A DNA stretch of 64,000 bases from Dyadobacter pollutisoli (GTDB lineage Bacteria > Bacteroidota > Bacteroidia > Cytophagales > Spirosomataceae): positions 6,422,501-6,486,500 of the forward strand of contig NZ_CP112998.1 of assembly GCF_026625565.1 (NCBI RefSeq). Direction: 5' to 3'. Of this stretch, positions 1-8,202 are shown in pieces. The notes beneath the pieces are model-generated. The model saw only the letters and a program-made list of their open reading frames with translations. It did no database searches and was not told where the DNA came from. Position numbers and translations under genes: made by a program. Positions within the stretch are counted from its first letter, which is position 1; every line of letters starts with the position of its first letter.

Positions 1-1
1 T

Positions 2-79
2 AAACAAATCTTAAAGGACGCAACCAATGCTATTGTAGTCATTTTACTGATCACAATGATTTGGGTATTCAGAAAGTAA
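2..79 (+). CDS. C-terminal end of an unidentified membrane protein (partial)
   Basis: An open frame enters from the left edge and ends at TAA 77-79, just before aroC. The 25 visible residues end in a hydrophobic stretch (NAIVVILLITMIWVF) followed by Arg-Lys, which looks like a last transmembrane helix with a positive cytoplasmic tail. The aroC start is 6 bp after the stop, so the two genes may share a transcript. Too little is visible to name a family; small secondary transporters often end this way, but that is only an inference. Confidence 0.55.
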   Translation, partial: KQILKDATNAIVVILLITMIWVFRK

Positions 80-85
80 CATTTA

Positions 86-1165
86 ATGGGAAGTACATAC
101 GGAAAAATTTTCAAGATCGCGACGTTTGGGGAGTCCCATGGCGTGGGGATTGGGGTAGTGATCGAAGGCTGTCCGGCCGGCGTGACATTTGACACAGATT
201 TTATTCAAAGTGAATTGACCCGGCGAAAACCAGGGCAATCGCGGATTACGACGCAGCGAAAAGAGGCAGACGAATTTGAGGTACTGTCGGGGGTATTTGA
301 AGGTAAAACAACCGGTACACCCATCGCATTGATCATTCGAAACGAAGATCAGCGCAGTAAGGATTATTCTCACATTGCAGCACAATTCAGGCCGTCACAT
401 GCGGATTATACGTACCAGGTAAAGTATGGTGTAAGGGATTACCGCGGTGGTGGCAGAAGTTCGGCGCGCGAAACGGCAGCCAGAGTTGCAGCAGGGGCAT
501 TGGCGAAGCTACTTCTTGCGGAGCTCGGTGTTAACGTCCAGGCATATGTGTCGCAGGTAGGAGCTATGAAGCTCGAAAAGTCCTATGATGAACTGGATTT
601 AACAGAAACCGAAAATAACGCTGTACGCTGCCCGGATCCGGTTATGGCGCAACAAATGTTCGACTACATTGACAGTGTGCGGAAATTGGGAGATTCCGTT
701 GGTGGTGTCGTGAATTGTGTGATTAAAGGTACACCGGCTGGCTGGGGTGAACCGGTCTTTGACAAGCTGCATGCGGAGCTTGGGAAAGCAATGCTAAGCA
801 TCAATGCCGTAAAAGGCTTTGAATACGGAAGTGGGTTTGAGGGGGTGACATTGCTGGGATCGCAGCACAATGATGCGTTTTATATTGACGACAACGAAAA
901 GGTACATACCCGTACCAACCATTCAGGTGGAATACAGGGTGGGATTTCCAATGGAGAAGATATTTATTTCAAAGTAGCATTCAAACCGGTGGCGACCATT
1001 ATGCAGGATCAGGAGAGCATTGATCAGCATGGCGATGTGGCGATTGTGCAAGGCAAGGGAAGGCATGACCCCTGCGTGGTTCCACGTGCGGTGCCTATTG
1101 TGGAGGCAATGGCAGCATTGGTACTGGCTGATTTCTATCTACGCAATAAGTCAAGCCGCGTTTAA
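86..1165 (+). CDS. aroC: Chorismate synthase
   Basis: Catalyses the last shikimate-pathway step, 5-enolpyruvylshikimate-3-phosphate to chorismate, in the cytosol with reduced FMN. The N-terminus has the family signature GKIFKIATFGESHG (residues 6-19), followed by TRRKPGQS (about 46-53), the RGGGRSSARET segment (about 120-130) and a C-terminal GRHDPCVVPRAVPIVEAM block. The length of 359 residues is normal. The ATG at 86 places the GESHG motif at the usual distance from the N-terminus. The 3' end overlaps the convergent small gene by 4 bp. No other aromatic-pathway genes are nearby. Confidence 0.97.
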   Translation: MGSTYGKIFKIATFGESHGVGIGVVIEGCPAGVTFDTDFIQSELTRRKPGQSRITTQRKEADEFEVLSGVFEGKTTGTPIALIIRNEDQRSKDYSHIAAQFRPSHADYTYQVKYGVRDYRGGGRSSARETAARVAAGALAKLLLAELGVNVQAYVSQVGAMKLEKSYDELDLTETENNAVRCPDPVMAQQMFDYIDSVRKLGDSVGGVVNCVIKGTPAGWGEPVFDKLHAELGKAMLSINAVKGFEYGSGFEGVTLLGSQHNDAFYIDDNEKVHTRTNHSGGIQGGISNGEDIYFKVAFKPVATIMQDQESIDQHGDVAIVQGKGRHDPCVVPRAVPIVEAMAALVLADFYLRNKSSRV

Positions 1166-1356
1166 AACTTGTGCTTCTTACGCCTTTGGTTCAGACTGAG
1201 GACAAGCCAAATTGTTCCCAGGAATTCTATGACCAGCCCGCTTAATATGATGGGATTGCTCAGCTGGGTTCTGGTGGAGTTTAAAAACGAACCTGTGGCC
1301 AGTAAAAGCATACCAGCCAGGAGAAGAAGTGCAGCGTTTCGTAAACTTAGTTTCAC
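1162..1356 (-). CDS. Small two-helix membrane protein, function unknown
   Basis: A 64-residue protein with two predicted transmembrane segments (about 7-25 and 34-53) separated by a short polar loop, and a strongly basic tail (NQRRKKHKF). This helix-loop-helix-basic-tail pattern is what a genuine small inner-membrane protein would show and is unlikely in a shadow frame. Its stop overlaps the end of aroC by 4 bp on the opposite strand. I recognise no family. It lies upstream of a strong palindromic terminator but is convergent to aroC, so it is probably transcribed alone. Confidence 0.6.
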   Translation of the reverse strand: MKLSLRNAALLLLAGMLLLATGSFLNSTRTQLSNPIILSGLVIEFLGTIWLVLSLNQRRKKHKF

Positions 1357-1442
1357 TAACTAGATAGTTCGTTCCACAATATATTTCGTTATGCAAATTC
1401 TGTTACCGAATATATAAATTCCCTTTAAGGAATGCTATTCTC

Positions 1443-1483
1443 GTAAACAAAAAATGGCTCAGTATGAGCCATTTTTTGTTTAC
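1443..1483 (-). terminator. Perfect 19-bp inverted repeat, bidirectional terminator
   Basis: Positions 1443-1461 and 1465-1483 are exact reverse complements with a 3-nt loop. The arms contain an A6/T6 run, so either strand yields a stem followed by U-rich RNA. It lies 11 bp past the stop of the minus-strand oxidoreductase gene and most likely ends that transcript. Confidence 0.85.
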
Positions 1484-1494
1484 AACCTAAATCA

Positions 1495-2838
1495 TTATAT
1501 CACTTGTGTCTTTCCCGGAACAGCCACTGGATACAGGCCGTCTGGTCCTGGAAGGATTTTCGGCGAAGCATCCCAAGCTAATTTGTCAGGGAAAAGATTG
1601 ATGTCTGACTTCAAAGCCTCATCCCAGGCAATCATTTTGCCTGAATATGTTGCCATACGACCCATAATAGCGGTCATAGTACTTTTTGCACCATTTTCAG
1701 CGTCAGCAAATTTGTATTCACCTTTTGCGATAGCTGCAAACAGTTCGTCGTGTTCTACCTGATAAGGGTTTCTGTCACCTTTGTCATCATGTTGATAAAT
1801 CACACCGCCTTTATAGTCTTTCAGGATAGTTTTTTTGCCGTCGAAACTATCGATACGTCCTTTTGTTCCTACGAAAGCTTCATCGACACGGTTCCAGGTC
1901 CCTTCAAACTGGCGGCATTGGCTTGAAATAACCGTTCCGTCAGCATAGATCAGATCCAATGTGTGGTGGTCAAAGATCTCACCGTAAGCTTTGCCGGTAC
2001 GTACTTCGCGTCCGCCTGTTCCTTGAATTTGCACAGGATAACCTTTTTTCACCCAGTTGGCAACATCAATATTGTGGACGTGCTGCTCTGAAATGTGGTC
2101 ACCACAAAGCCAGTTGAAGTAATACCAGTTTCTCATTTGGTACTCCATTTCGGTTTGGCTTGGCTGACGTTCCTTCATCCAAGGGCTGCTTCCAACCCAG
2201 TAAACCTGTCCGCCAACGATATCACCAATAGCGCCATCGTGAATTCTTTTGATAGCCTCACGATAGTTGGCCTGGTAGTGACGCTGTAAACCAACCACTA
2301 CATTCAGTTTCTTTTTCTTCGCTTCTTCAGCAAGTTCCAACACTTTGCGGATACCAGGAGCATCAGTAGCAACTGGTTTTTCCATAAATATATGTTTGTC
2401 GTTTTTAACCGCTTCCTCGAAATGAGAAGGACGGAAACCCGGAGGGGTTGCCAATATTACAACATCAACATCTTTAAGCGCAATTGCCTTTTTGAATGCA
2501 TCAAAACCTACGAATTTACGATCATCAGGAACATCGATTTTCGTCTTTGTGTCTACCAGCGCACCAGCGGCGTTTTTGTATTTCTTAGCAGTCAGGTTTT
2601 TATAAGCATCGTCCAGGCGATCTTTGAAAGCGTCAGCCATCGCAACGATCTGTACATTCTGAGTAGTGCTCAAAGCCTGAGCCGCCGCGCCAGTACCTCT
2701 TCCGCCGCAGCCAATAAGGGCCACTTTAATGGTTTCTCCTACGGCGCTATTGGAGCCGTAGCCTGACATTGGTTTCAGTATAGCACCTCCCGCAATCAGG
2801 CCTGATGCTTTCAAAAAATTACGTCTATTTTGTTCCAT
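1495..2838 (-). CDS. Gfo/Idh/MocA-family oxidoreductase with Tat signal
   Basis: Predicted NAD(P)-dependent sugar or polyol oxidoreductase. The N-terminus carries a twin-arginine signal (RRNFLKASG, residues 5-13) and a hydrophobic stretch, so it is probably exported folded with its cofactor. A Rossmann motif follows (ALIGCGGRGTGAA, about 40-52), then the family EKP motif (IFMEKPVATD, about 150-159) and the GDHISEQHVHNID segment that probably supplies active-site residues. At 447 residues it fits the secreted Bacteroidota subgroup. It lies 27 bp downstream of the formylglycine-generating-enzyme-like gene on the same strand, so the two probably form an operon. The substrate cannot be read from sequence. 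Confidence 0.92.
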   Translation of the reverse strand: MEQNRRNFLKASGLIAGGAILKPMSGYGSNSAVGETIKVALIGCGGRGTGAAAQALSTTQNVQIVAMADAFKDRLDDAYKNLTAKKYKNAAGALVDTKTKIDVPDDRKFVGFDAFKKAIALKDVDVVILATPPGFRPSHFEEAVKNDKHIFMEKPVATDAPGIRKVLELAEEAKKKKLNVVVGLQRHYQANYREAIKRIHDGAIGDIVGGQVYWVGSSPWMKERQPSQTEMEYQMRNWYYFNWLCGDHISEQHVHNIDVANWVKKGYPVQIQGTGGREVRTGKAYGEIFDHHTLDLIYADGTVISSQCRQFEGTWNRVDEAFVGTKGRIDSFDGKKTILKDYKGGVIYQHDDKGDRNPYQVEHDELFAAIAKGEYKFADAENGAKSTMTAIMGRMATYSGKMIAWDEALKSDINLFPDKLAWDASPKILPGPDGLYPVAVPGKTQVI

Positions 2839-2865
2839 TTTTTAAGAATTAAGAGTTTAATATGA

Positions 2866-3849
2866 TCAGTAATCTTCAATCAATTTTGGGCTGTAATAGG
2901 CTTTTATTTCCTCAGCAGAAGGTGTTTTAAGCGGTCTTACCACTCTGAACCCAACAAAGGATGCGCTGGTCATCCACCATTCGCTTTTTGGCAATTGCGG
3001 GTCAAGTATTTTCCATTCCGGCTTGGAAGCAGTTCTGGCGGCACTACGCAAATCGGCAGGCTCGTCGTCCCATGAACCACCACGAACCGCTGTCGGATAA
3101 AGCTCTGTAACTGGTGCGTAAGCTTCTCCCTTTGGTTGTTTGGCATAATAATCAGGAATGTATTGGTCCAATGTCCATTCCATTACATTTCCGTGCATGT
3201 CGTGAAGTCCCCATGCATTAGGTTTTTTGGTACCGATTTTCTTATAAGCAGCATCACTGTTTTTACGATACCACGCGTATTCATCTATTTTAGATTCGTC
3301 ACCAAAAGAATATGCTGTTTTTGATCCTGCGCGGCAAGCATATTCCCATTCAGCTTCGGTGGGAAGTCTGTAAAAAATGCCTGTTTTTTCGTAAAGCCAT
3401 TTGCAAAAATGGATCGCTGCATACTGCGTCATATTGATCGCCGGGTATCCTGAGCGGCCCATTCCGAATGACATATCAACATAAGGAGGACTTGGGCGAG
3501 TACTGGCGTCTGTTTTTTGAACGCTTTTTTCAGGATCAGGGTGACGTGCTGCCATTTCCTTCTCCATATTTTTGAAGGCGTACAAGTCATAAATGTCCCA
3601 TATCACCTCAGTTTTTCCCATCCAGAAAGGTTCGATTTTAACCTTGTGCTGAGGGCCTTCGTCAGCGCGTCGTCCCTTCTCTGTGGCAGGGCTGCCCATT
3701 GTAAATTCTCCTCCGGGAATTGCAACCATGTCATAAACTTGCGGGCTGCCTCCGATTTTTTGTGTATAACTCTTAAAATTACTGTCTTGCGCAATGGCAT
3801 TCAAACAAATGAAAACGGCTGGGATTAGGTAAAGAAATTTTTTGGACAT
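2866..3849 (-). CDS. Exported formylglycine-generating-enzyme-like (SUMF1/FGE-sulfatase domain) protein
   Basis: Signal peptide at residues 1-20 (cleavage after AIAQ). The FGE-sulfatase domain runs from about 38 to the end, with its hallmarks: MVAIPGGEFTMGS, the YRLPTEAEWEYACRAG block (about 160-175), NAWGLHDMHGNVMEW (about 211-225) and RGGSWDD (about 257). Family members oxidise a sulfatase cysteine to formylglycine or bind unrelated ligands. I see no sulfatase gene nearby and no obvious catalytic Cys pair in the C-terminal part, so sulfatase activation is not supported. It precedes the Tat-exported oxidoreductase in a two-gene unit, suggesting a joint envelope role. Confidence 0.88.
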   Translation of the reverse strand: MSKKFLYLIPAVFICLNAIAQDSNFKSYTQKIGGSPQVYDMVAIPGGEFTMGSPATEKGRRADEGPQHKVKIEPFWMGKTEVIWDIYDLYAFKNMEKEMAARHPDPEKSVQKTDASTRPSPPYVDMSFGMGRSGYPAINMTQYAAIHFCKWLYEKTGIFYRLPTEAEWEYACRAGSKTAYSFGDESKIDEYAWYRKNSDAAYKKIGTKKPNAWGLHDMHGNVMEWTLDQYIPDYYAKQPKGEAYAPVTELYPTAVRGGSWDDEPADLRSAARTASKPEWKILDPQLPKSEWWMTSASFVGFRVVRPLKTPSAEEIKAYYSPKLIEDY

Positions 3850-3934
3850 GATAAAAAACGTGTTCTATGGAACCATCTAACTGAATATAAGCGGCAATAT
3901 TAGCCTATTTACCCAATGAAAACGAATTTTTTCT

Positions 3935-3962
3935 TTGTTGTTTAATATCTGTCCTAACTTTG
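3935..3962 (+). promoter_or_regulatory. Bacteroidota promoter for the ABC-F gene, -7 box inside an inverted repeat
   Basis: TTG at 3935-3937 and TAACTTTG at 3955-3962 are 17 bp apart, matching the Bacteroidota TTG/TAnnTTTG promoter. Transcription would start near 3968, about 20 bp before the ATG at 3988. Two 8-bp arms, AATATCTG (3944-3951) and CAGATATT (3963-3970), flank the -7 box exactly. Confidence 0.65.
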
Positions 3963-3987
3963 CAGATATTGAATTTTACAATTTATC

Positions 3988-5871
3988 ATGAATTACCTTT
4001 CAGCAGAAAATATAGCAAAGTCATTTGGTGATCAATGGCTTTTTAAAAATATCAATTTCGGGATAAGCAGGGGAGACAAAGTAGCGCTTATCGGTACTAA
4101 CGGCACTGGAAAAACCACGTTTTTGAACATACTAACAGGAAAAATTCCGGCGGACGAAGGCGAGGTTAGCATCCGTAAGGATATTCGGGTAGGGTACCTG
4201 GATCAAAGCCCCGCGTTTGATGAAAACCTTCCCGTTCTCGAAGTAATTTTTTCCTCCAATAACCCCGTCGCTCAGGTTGTAAAACGATATGAGCATGCCA
4301 TTGAAACCGACAACCACGATGAACTCGCGGAGGTAATGGAGGATATGGACAAATTCAATGCGTGGGATTTTGAATACCGTACCAAAGAAATCCTCGGAAG
4401 GCTGGGCATTCATCATACTGACAGCCTCTTTGGGACATTATCCGGCGGCCAGCGTAAAAGGGTAGCTATGGCGAAAGTCTTGCTGGAAGATCCAGACTTG
4501 TTGATCCTGGATGAGCCGACCAACCATTTGGACCTTGATACTGTCGAATGGCTCGAAAATTATCTTAATACCTCCAATACTACGCTGCTAGTCGTAACCC
4601 ACGACCGCTATTTCCTGGACACAGTTTGCAATCAAATGCTGGAACTTTCTTTTGGTTCAGCTTACAGCTACAAAGGCAACTATTCATATTTTCTGGAAAA
4701 AAAGGCAGAAAGGGAAGAAATTGAAGCGGCGGGTATCGATAAGGCGCGGAACCTGATGCGGAAGGAGCTGGATTGGATTCGCAGACAACCCAAAGCCCGT
4801 GGTACCAAAGCAAAATACCGCGTTGATGCATTTGAAGAGCTGAAAGAAAAAGCCAGCCAGAAGAAATTCGATACGCAAATGGAGCTGAATGTCCGAACTT
4901 CACGGTTGGGCAGCAAGATCATCGAACTGGAAAATGTCAGCAAGGGATTTGACGGCCGCCAGCTCATTAAAAACTTTGAATACACCTTCCGCCGCGGGGA
5001 CAGGATTGGTATTGTGGGACAGAATGGTATGGGGAAATCCACATTGCTGAATATGATCACCGGCGAGCTGCTTCCTGATAAAGGGCAGATCGTGAAAGGA
5101 GAAACGGTTCAGTTTGGCTACTACCGGCAGTCAGATCTGGTTTTTAACGAAAATCAAAGAGTAATTGATATTGTAAAAGATGTCGCCGAGGTGGTACAGC
5201 TGGGAACAGGGGAAACTGTAACGGTTGGTCATTTATTGCAGGCATTTTTATTCTCTCCATCCAAGCAGTATGATTTTATATCAAAGCTAAGCGGAGGAGA
5301 AAAGCGCAGGTTGCAGCTTCTGTTAATTCTGATCAAGCAGCCTAACTTCCTGATCCTCGATGAGCCAACGAACGATCTGGACATTGCCAGCTTAAATGTA
5401 TTGGAAGAATTTCTTCTGAATTTCCCGGGCTGTCTGGTCATTGTGTCTCACGACAGGTACTTCCTGGACAGGCTGGTACAGCATATATTTGTTTTCGAAG
5501 GCGAAGGTAAGATCAGTGATTTTCCTGGAAATTATACCGAACTAAGGGATTATCAGGATGAGCAGGAAGTTGAGAAAAAGGCCGGAGGCAGTACCAAGAA
5601 TGTACTCGCTCCTCCTCCACAACCTGTGAAAGAAGCTGCGCCTGTGGTTGTTGCTACAAAGAGGAAGCTAAGCTTTAAGGAGCAAAAGGAAATGGAGCAG
5701 CTGGAATCAGAGATAGCGGATTTGGAAAAGAAAAAGAACCAGCTGGTTGAAAATCTGAATAATGGAGGGTCGCACGCCGAACTTGCACAATGGTCCAAGC
5801 AGATCGAAGAAATAACCGATAGTCAGGCCAATAAGGAAATGCGCTGGCTTGAACTCTCGGAAAATGCATAA
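3988..5871 (+). CDS. ABC-F family ATPase, Uup-like
   Basis: Soluble ATPase with two ABC domains and no membrane segments, as in the translation-associated ABC-F proteins. Domain 1 has Walker A GTNGTGKTT (about 36-44), signature LSGGQ and Walker B LLILDEPTNHLDLD; domain 2 has GQNGMGKST (about 346-354), signature LSGGE and LILDEPTNDLD. A linker rich in basic and acidic residues separates them. After about residue 540 comes a Pro/Ala linker and a coiled coil (KEQKEMEQLESEIADLEKK), resembling the DNA- or RNA-binding tail of Uup. The 627-residue length fits Uup rather than EttA, which occurs separately at 58.5 kb. Uup identity is by architecture only. Confidence 0.9.
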   Translation: MNYLSAENIAKSFGDQWLFKNINFGISRGDKVALIGTNGTGKTTFLNILTGKIPADEGEVSIRKDIRVGYLDQSPAFDENLPVLEVIFSSNNPVAQVVKRYEHAIETDNHDELAEVMEDMDKFNAWDFEYRTKEILGRLGIHHTDSLFGTLSGGQRKRVAMAKVLLEDPDLLILDEPTNHLDLDTVEWLENYLNTSNTTLLVVTHDRYFLDTVCNQMLELSFGSAYSYKGNYSYFLEKKAEREEIEAAGIDKARNLMRKELDWIRRQPKARGTKAKYRVDAFEELKEKASQKKFDTQMELNVRTSRLGSKIIELENVSKGFDGRQLIKNFEYTFRRGDRIGIVGQNGMGKSTLLNMITGELLPDKGQIVKGETVQFGYYRQSDLVFNENQRVIDIVKDVAEVVQLGTGETVTVGHLLQAFLFSPSKQYDFISKLSGGEKRRLQLLLILIKQPNFLILDEPTNDLDIASLNVLEEFLLNFPGCLVIVSHDRYFLDRLVQHIFVFEGEGKISDFPGNYTELRDYQDEQEVEKKAGGSTKNVLAPPPQPVKEAAPVVVATKRKLSFKEQKEMEQLESEIADLEKKKNQLVENLNNGGSHAELAQWSKQIEEITDSQANKEMRWLELSENA

Positions 5872-5890
5872 TTTTAGAAATGATAATTTG

Positions 5891-5911
5891 GGATTGAGTT
5901 AAGCTCAATCC
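5891..5911 (+). other. Short hairpin between the ABC-F and DedA genes
   Basis: GGATTGAG (5891-5898) and CTCAATCC (5904-5911) form an 8-bp stem with a 5-nt loop. No T-run follows, so termination would be weak. It may instead be a processing or stabilising structure between the two genes. Confidence 0.4.
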
Positions 5912-5926
5912 TACTAATGCTTTCGT

Positions 5927-6556
5927 ATGAATTCAATTGTCGAGTTTTTTCAATACATACTTAATTCAGAGGAGCTGATCCGCACGGGAGGATTGTTGGT
6001 TATCACATTCATTGTTTTCGCCGAAAACGGGCTGTTTTTTGCTTTTTTTCTGCCTGGGGACTACCTCGTTTTTCTGGCAGGAGTGTTTTGCGGCACTGGA
6101 ATCCTGGACGTTCCGATTGTCATTCTGCTATTATGCATGTTCACGGCGGCGGTTCTGGGCTCGCTGGTTGGGTATATCTTCGGCAAATATTTTGGAGATA
6201 TGTTTGAAAACAGGCCTGATTCCCTCTTTTTCAAGAAAAAACACATTGAAACTACCCGTAAATATTTTGAAAAATACGGAAGCCGTACATTGATTATCAG
6301 CAGGTTTTTACCGGTAGTCCGTACTTTCGCACCTATTTTGGCGGGCTTGGTAAAAATGAGCTTCCCGTCCTTTTTGATCAATAATGTAGTAGGTGGGGCA
6401 ATATGGATCGGTGCATTGACGGGCGGTGGTTTTCTTTTCGGTGAGCGCTTTCCCTGGATCGTCGACTATGTTCAGTACATTATTATCTTCTTCCTCGCGA
6501 TCACTACTTTCACTGTAATCAAAGGATATCTGAACGCCCGTAAAGAAATGGGCTGA
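5927..6556 (+). CDS. DedA-family (SNARE-associated/VTT domain) membrane protein
   Basis: Integral inner-membrane protein of the family implicated in undecaprenyl-phosphate or phospholipid scrambling and membrane homeostasis. Of its 209 residues, hydrophobic helices lie at about 20-36, 45-70 and 140-200. The VTT-domain hallmarks are visible: ENGLFFAFFLPGDY near residue 30 and the RFLPVVRTFAPILAG motif (about 126-140), with the conserved Arg residues and FxPGD-type Pro. It ends directly against the convergent carbonic-anhydrase-like gene with no intergenic base. Its substrate lipid is not readable from sequence. Confidence 0.93.
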   Translation: MNSIVEFFQYILNSEELIRTGGLLVITFIVFAENGLFFAFFLPGDYLVFLAGVFCGTGILDVPIVILLLCMFTAAVLGSLVGYIFGKYFGDMFENRPDSLFFKKKHIETTRKYFEKYGSRTLIISRFLPVVRTFAPILAGLVKMSFPSFLINNVVGGAIWIGALTGGGFLFGERFPWIVDYVQYIIIFFLAITTFTVIKGYLNARKEMG

Positions 6557-7081
6557 TCAAGCCTGTTCCTCTTCCTTAAACCAACCCGAGTAAGTGATGT
6601 AGTTATTAGCTGTCCTGTCGATGGCTGCGTTTAATTCGGGTGAAACGTCTTTCAGGTATTTTGCAGGGTTTCCGGCATATATGGTTCCAGGAGGAATTTT
6701 AGTGCCTTGTGTCACAATGGCCCCGGCAGCGACAATCGATCCCTCTCCAACTACCGCGCCATCCATCACGATCGCCCCCATGCCAATCAGCACGTGATCT
6801 TCAATGGTACAGCCGTGTACAATGGCATTATGCGCTACCGACACGTAGCTTCCAATGGTGGTGGCAAAACGCTGGTAGGTACAATGTATAACGGCCCCGT
6901 CCTGCACATTAGAATAATCACCTATACGGATACTGTTAACATCTCCACGGATAACGGCATTAAACCAAACTGTACAATTTCCGCCCATTACCACATCACC
7001 GACAATTGTTGCGTTCTCTGCAAACCAGCAGCTATCACCGAAAGAAGGATGATGCCCGCGAACAGATTTTATAAGTGCCAT
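6557..7081 (-). CDS. Gamma-carbonic-anhydrase-like hexapeptide-repeat protein
   Basis: A left-handed beta-helix protein of 174 residues made of hexapeptide repeats (for example IVGDVVMGGNCTVWF, VIRGDVNSIRIGDYSNVQDG). The three metal-binding His positions of the gamma-class carbonic anhydrases appear kept: one in AVIHCTYQ (about 67-74) and two in VAHNAIVHGC (about 82-91). The C-terminus has a short helix ending in an acidic EEEQA. Family members are trimers that bind Zn or Fe; many (YrdA/PaaY type) have weak or unknown activity. It is transcribed toward the DedA gene, so any link between them is uncertain. Confidence 0.9.
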   Translation of the reverse strand: MALIKSVRGHHPSFGDSCWFAENATIVGDVVMGGNCTVWFNAVIRGDVNSIRIGDYSNVQDGAVIHCTYQRFATTIGSYVSVAHNAIVHGCTIEDHVLIGMGAIVMDGAVVGEGSIVAAGAIVTQGTKIPPGTIYAGNPAKYLKDVSPELNAAIDRTANNYITYSGWFKEEEQA

Positions 7082-7226
7082 AATCTTATTTTTATTATAT
7101 TTTCGTCAATATCCGGTTTTAAATTCGGAAAATAGCTAAAAGCAAATTTCCTTTTGTTCTTTGCCACCAAATTGTTGAAGAAAAATAAATATATTTCGTT
7201 TATGAATTAATCTTATCTGTCAGGAT

Positions 7227-7790
7227 ATGCCATCATCAGCTATGAAAGTTTCAAAAGGGAGCCTGTTAATTGCCAAGCCGTTTCTTGGCGATCCGAATTT
7301 CGAGCGGGGCGTTATCCTGATGTGTGAGCACAATGAGCAGGGCAGCTTCGGCTTTGTCCTCAATCAAATGACGGATCTTTTTTTGGGAGATGTACTGGAC
7401 GATACGATCTATCAGGACATTACCCTGCATTTGGGTGGACCGGTTGAAAAAAACACGCTACATTTCATTCACCGGCGGCCTGACCTGATCACCGGCGGGT
7501 CGGAGATTATGAAGAATGTATTCTGGGGCGGTGATTTTACGGGCGTAAAAACCCTTTTGAACCTGAATACGCTCAAACAGGATGATGTGCGTTTTTTTAT
7601 AGGTTATTCGGGATGGAGCGGCGGGCAGCTGGACGACGAGATCAGCCAGGATTCCTGGATCATTTCAAATACCAACTCTGATTTTCTGTTTACAACCCCG
7701 CCGGATAATTTCTGGCGTGAAATTCTTCGGAACATGGGAGGTGAGTATCGTTCGATTGCACATTACCCGATAGATCCCCGCTTAAACTAA
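7227..7790 (+). CDS. YqgE/AlgH family protein
   Basis: A 187-residue cytosolic protein of the YqgE/AlgH (DUF179) family. It shows the family N-terminus (GSLLIAKPFLGDPNFERGV, about 11-29), the HNEQGSFGFVLNQ block, the LGGPVEKNTLHFIHR segment and the GYSGWSGGQLDDE motif near 129-141. The biochemical role of the family is not established; AlgH was linked to transcriptional regulation in Pseudomonas. The ATG at 7227 is used; an in-frame ATG at 7242 is also possible and would start at MKVSKGSL. It is transcribed away from the gamma-carbonic-anhydrase-like gene. Confidence 0.93.
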   Translation: MPSSAMKVSKGSLLIAKPFLGDPNFERGVILMCEHNEQGSFGFVLNQMTDLFLGDVLDDTIYQDITLHLGGPVEKNTLHFIHRRPDLITGGSEIMKNVFWGGDFTGVKTLLNLNTLKQDDVRFFIGYSGWSGGQLDDEISQDSWIISNTNSDFLFTTPPDNFWREILRNMGGEYRSIAHYPIDPRLN

Positions 7791-7808
7791 CAAATTGCTT
7801 ATTTGCAG

Positions 7809-8030
7809 CTAGTTAGACTGACCGAAGCCATTGACAGATTCATAATCAGACTTGATACGGCCTACTTCTTTGGTCAGAAAGTGTTGTAGCTCCTCGTTAA
7901 ATATCTTTTTATCTTCTTCCGGCAGCGACGCATACAAATCCTTCAATTCCTGATTGATTTGCGCCCTTTCTTCATCCGTACCCGCATTCATGGAGCGTAT
8001 GTGAAATCTTTTAAAATCGTAGGTTGGCAT
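7809..8030 (-). CDS. Small acidic helical protein, function unknown
   Basis: A 73-residue protein, mostly charged and helix-forming (EERAQINQELKDLYASLPEED, followed by FNEELQHFLTKEV), with no signal peptide or membrane segment. Composition and codon use look genuine and there is no competing gene on the other strand. It is convergent with the YqgE gene (18-bp gap). No family recognised. Confidence 0.65.
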   Translation of the reverse strand: MPTYDFKRFHIRSMNAGTDEERAQINQELKDLYASLPEEDKKIFNEELQHFLTKEVGRIKSDYESVNGFGQSN

Positions 8031-8202
8031 AAAACATCATTTTAAATATTTTCAAATTTACCAAAAACCGTTTAGCTGTTAAAATTTGCCTTCAAAAGCA
8101 TTAAAATCTCCATTGCTGTACATTGTTTCATAATCTGTTTGCGGTACCGAACGAGAAAACCATGAGCGCTGTTTGAAGTGGATATGATAATTGTCGTTTA
8201 AA

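Noticed and set aside
1454..1762. A 102-codon plus-strand frame at the end of the oxidoreductase gene
   Set aside because: Begins inside the 19-bp terminator palindrome and is antisense to the oxidoreductase C-terminus.
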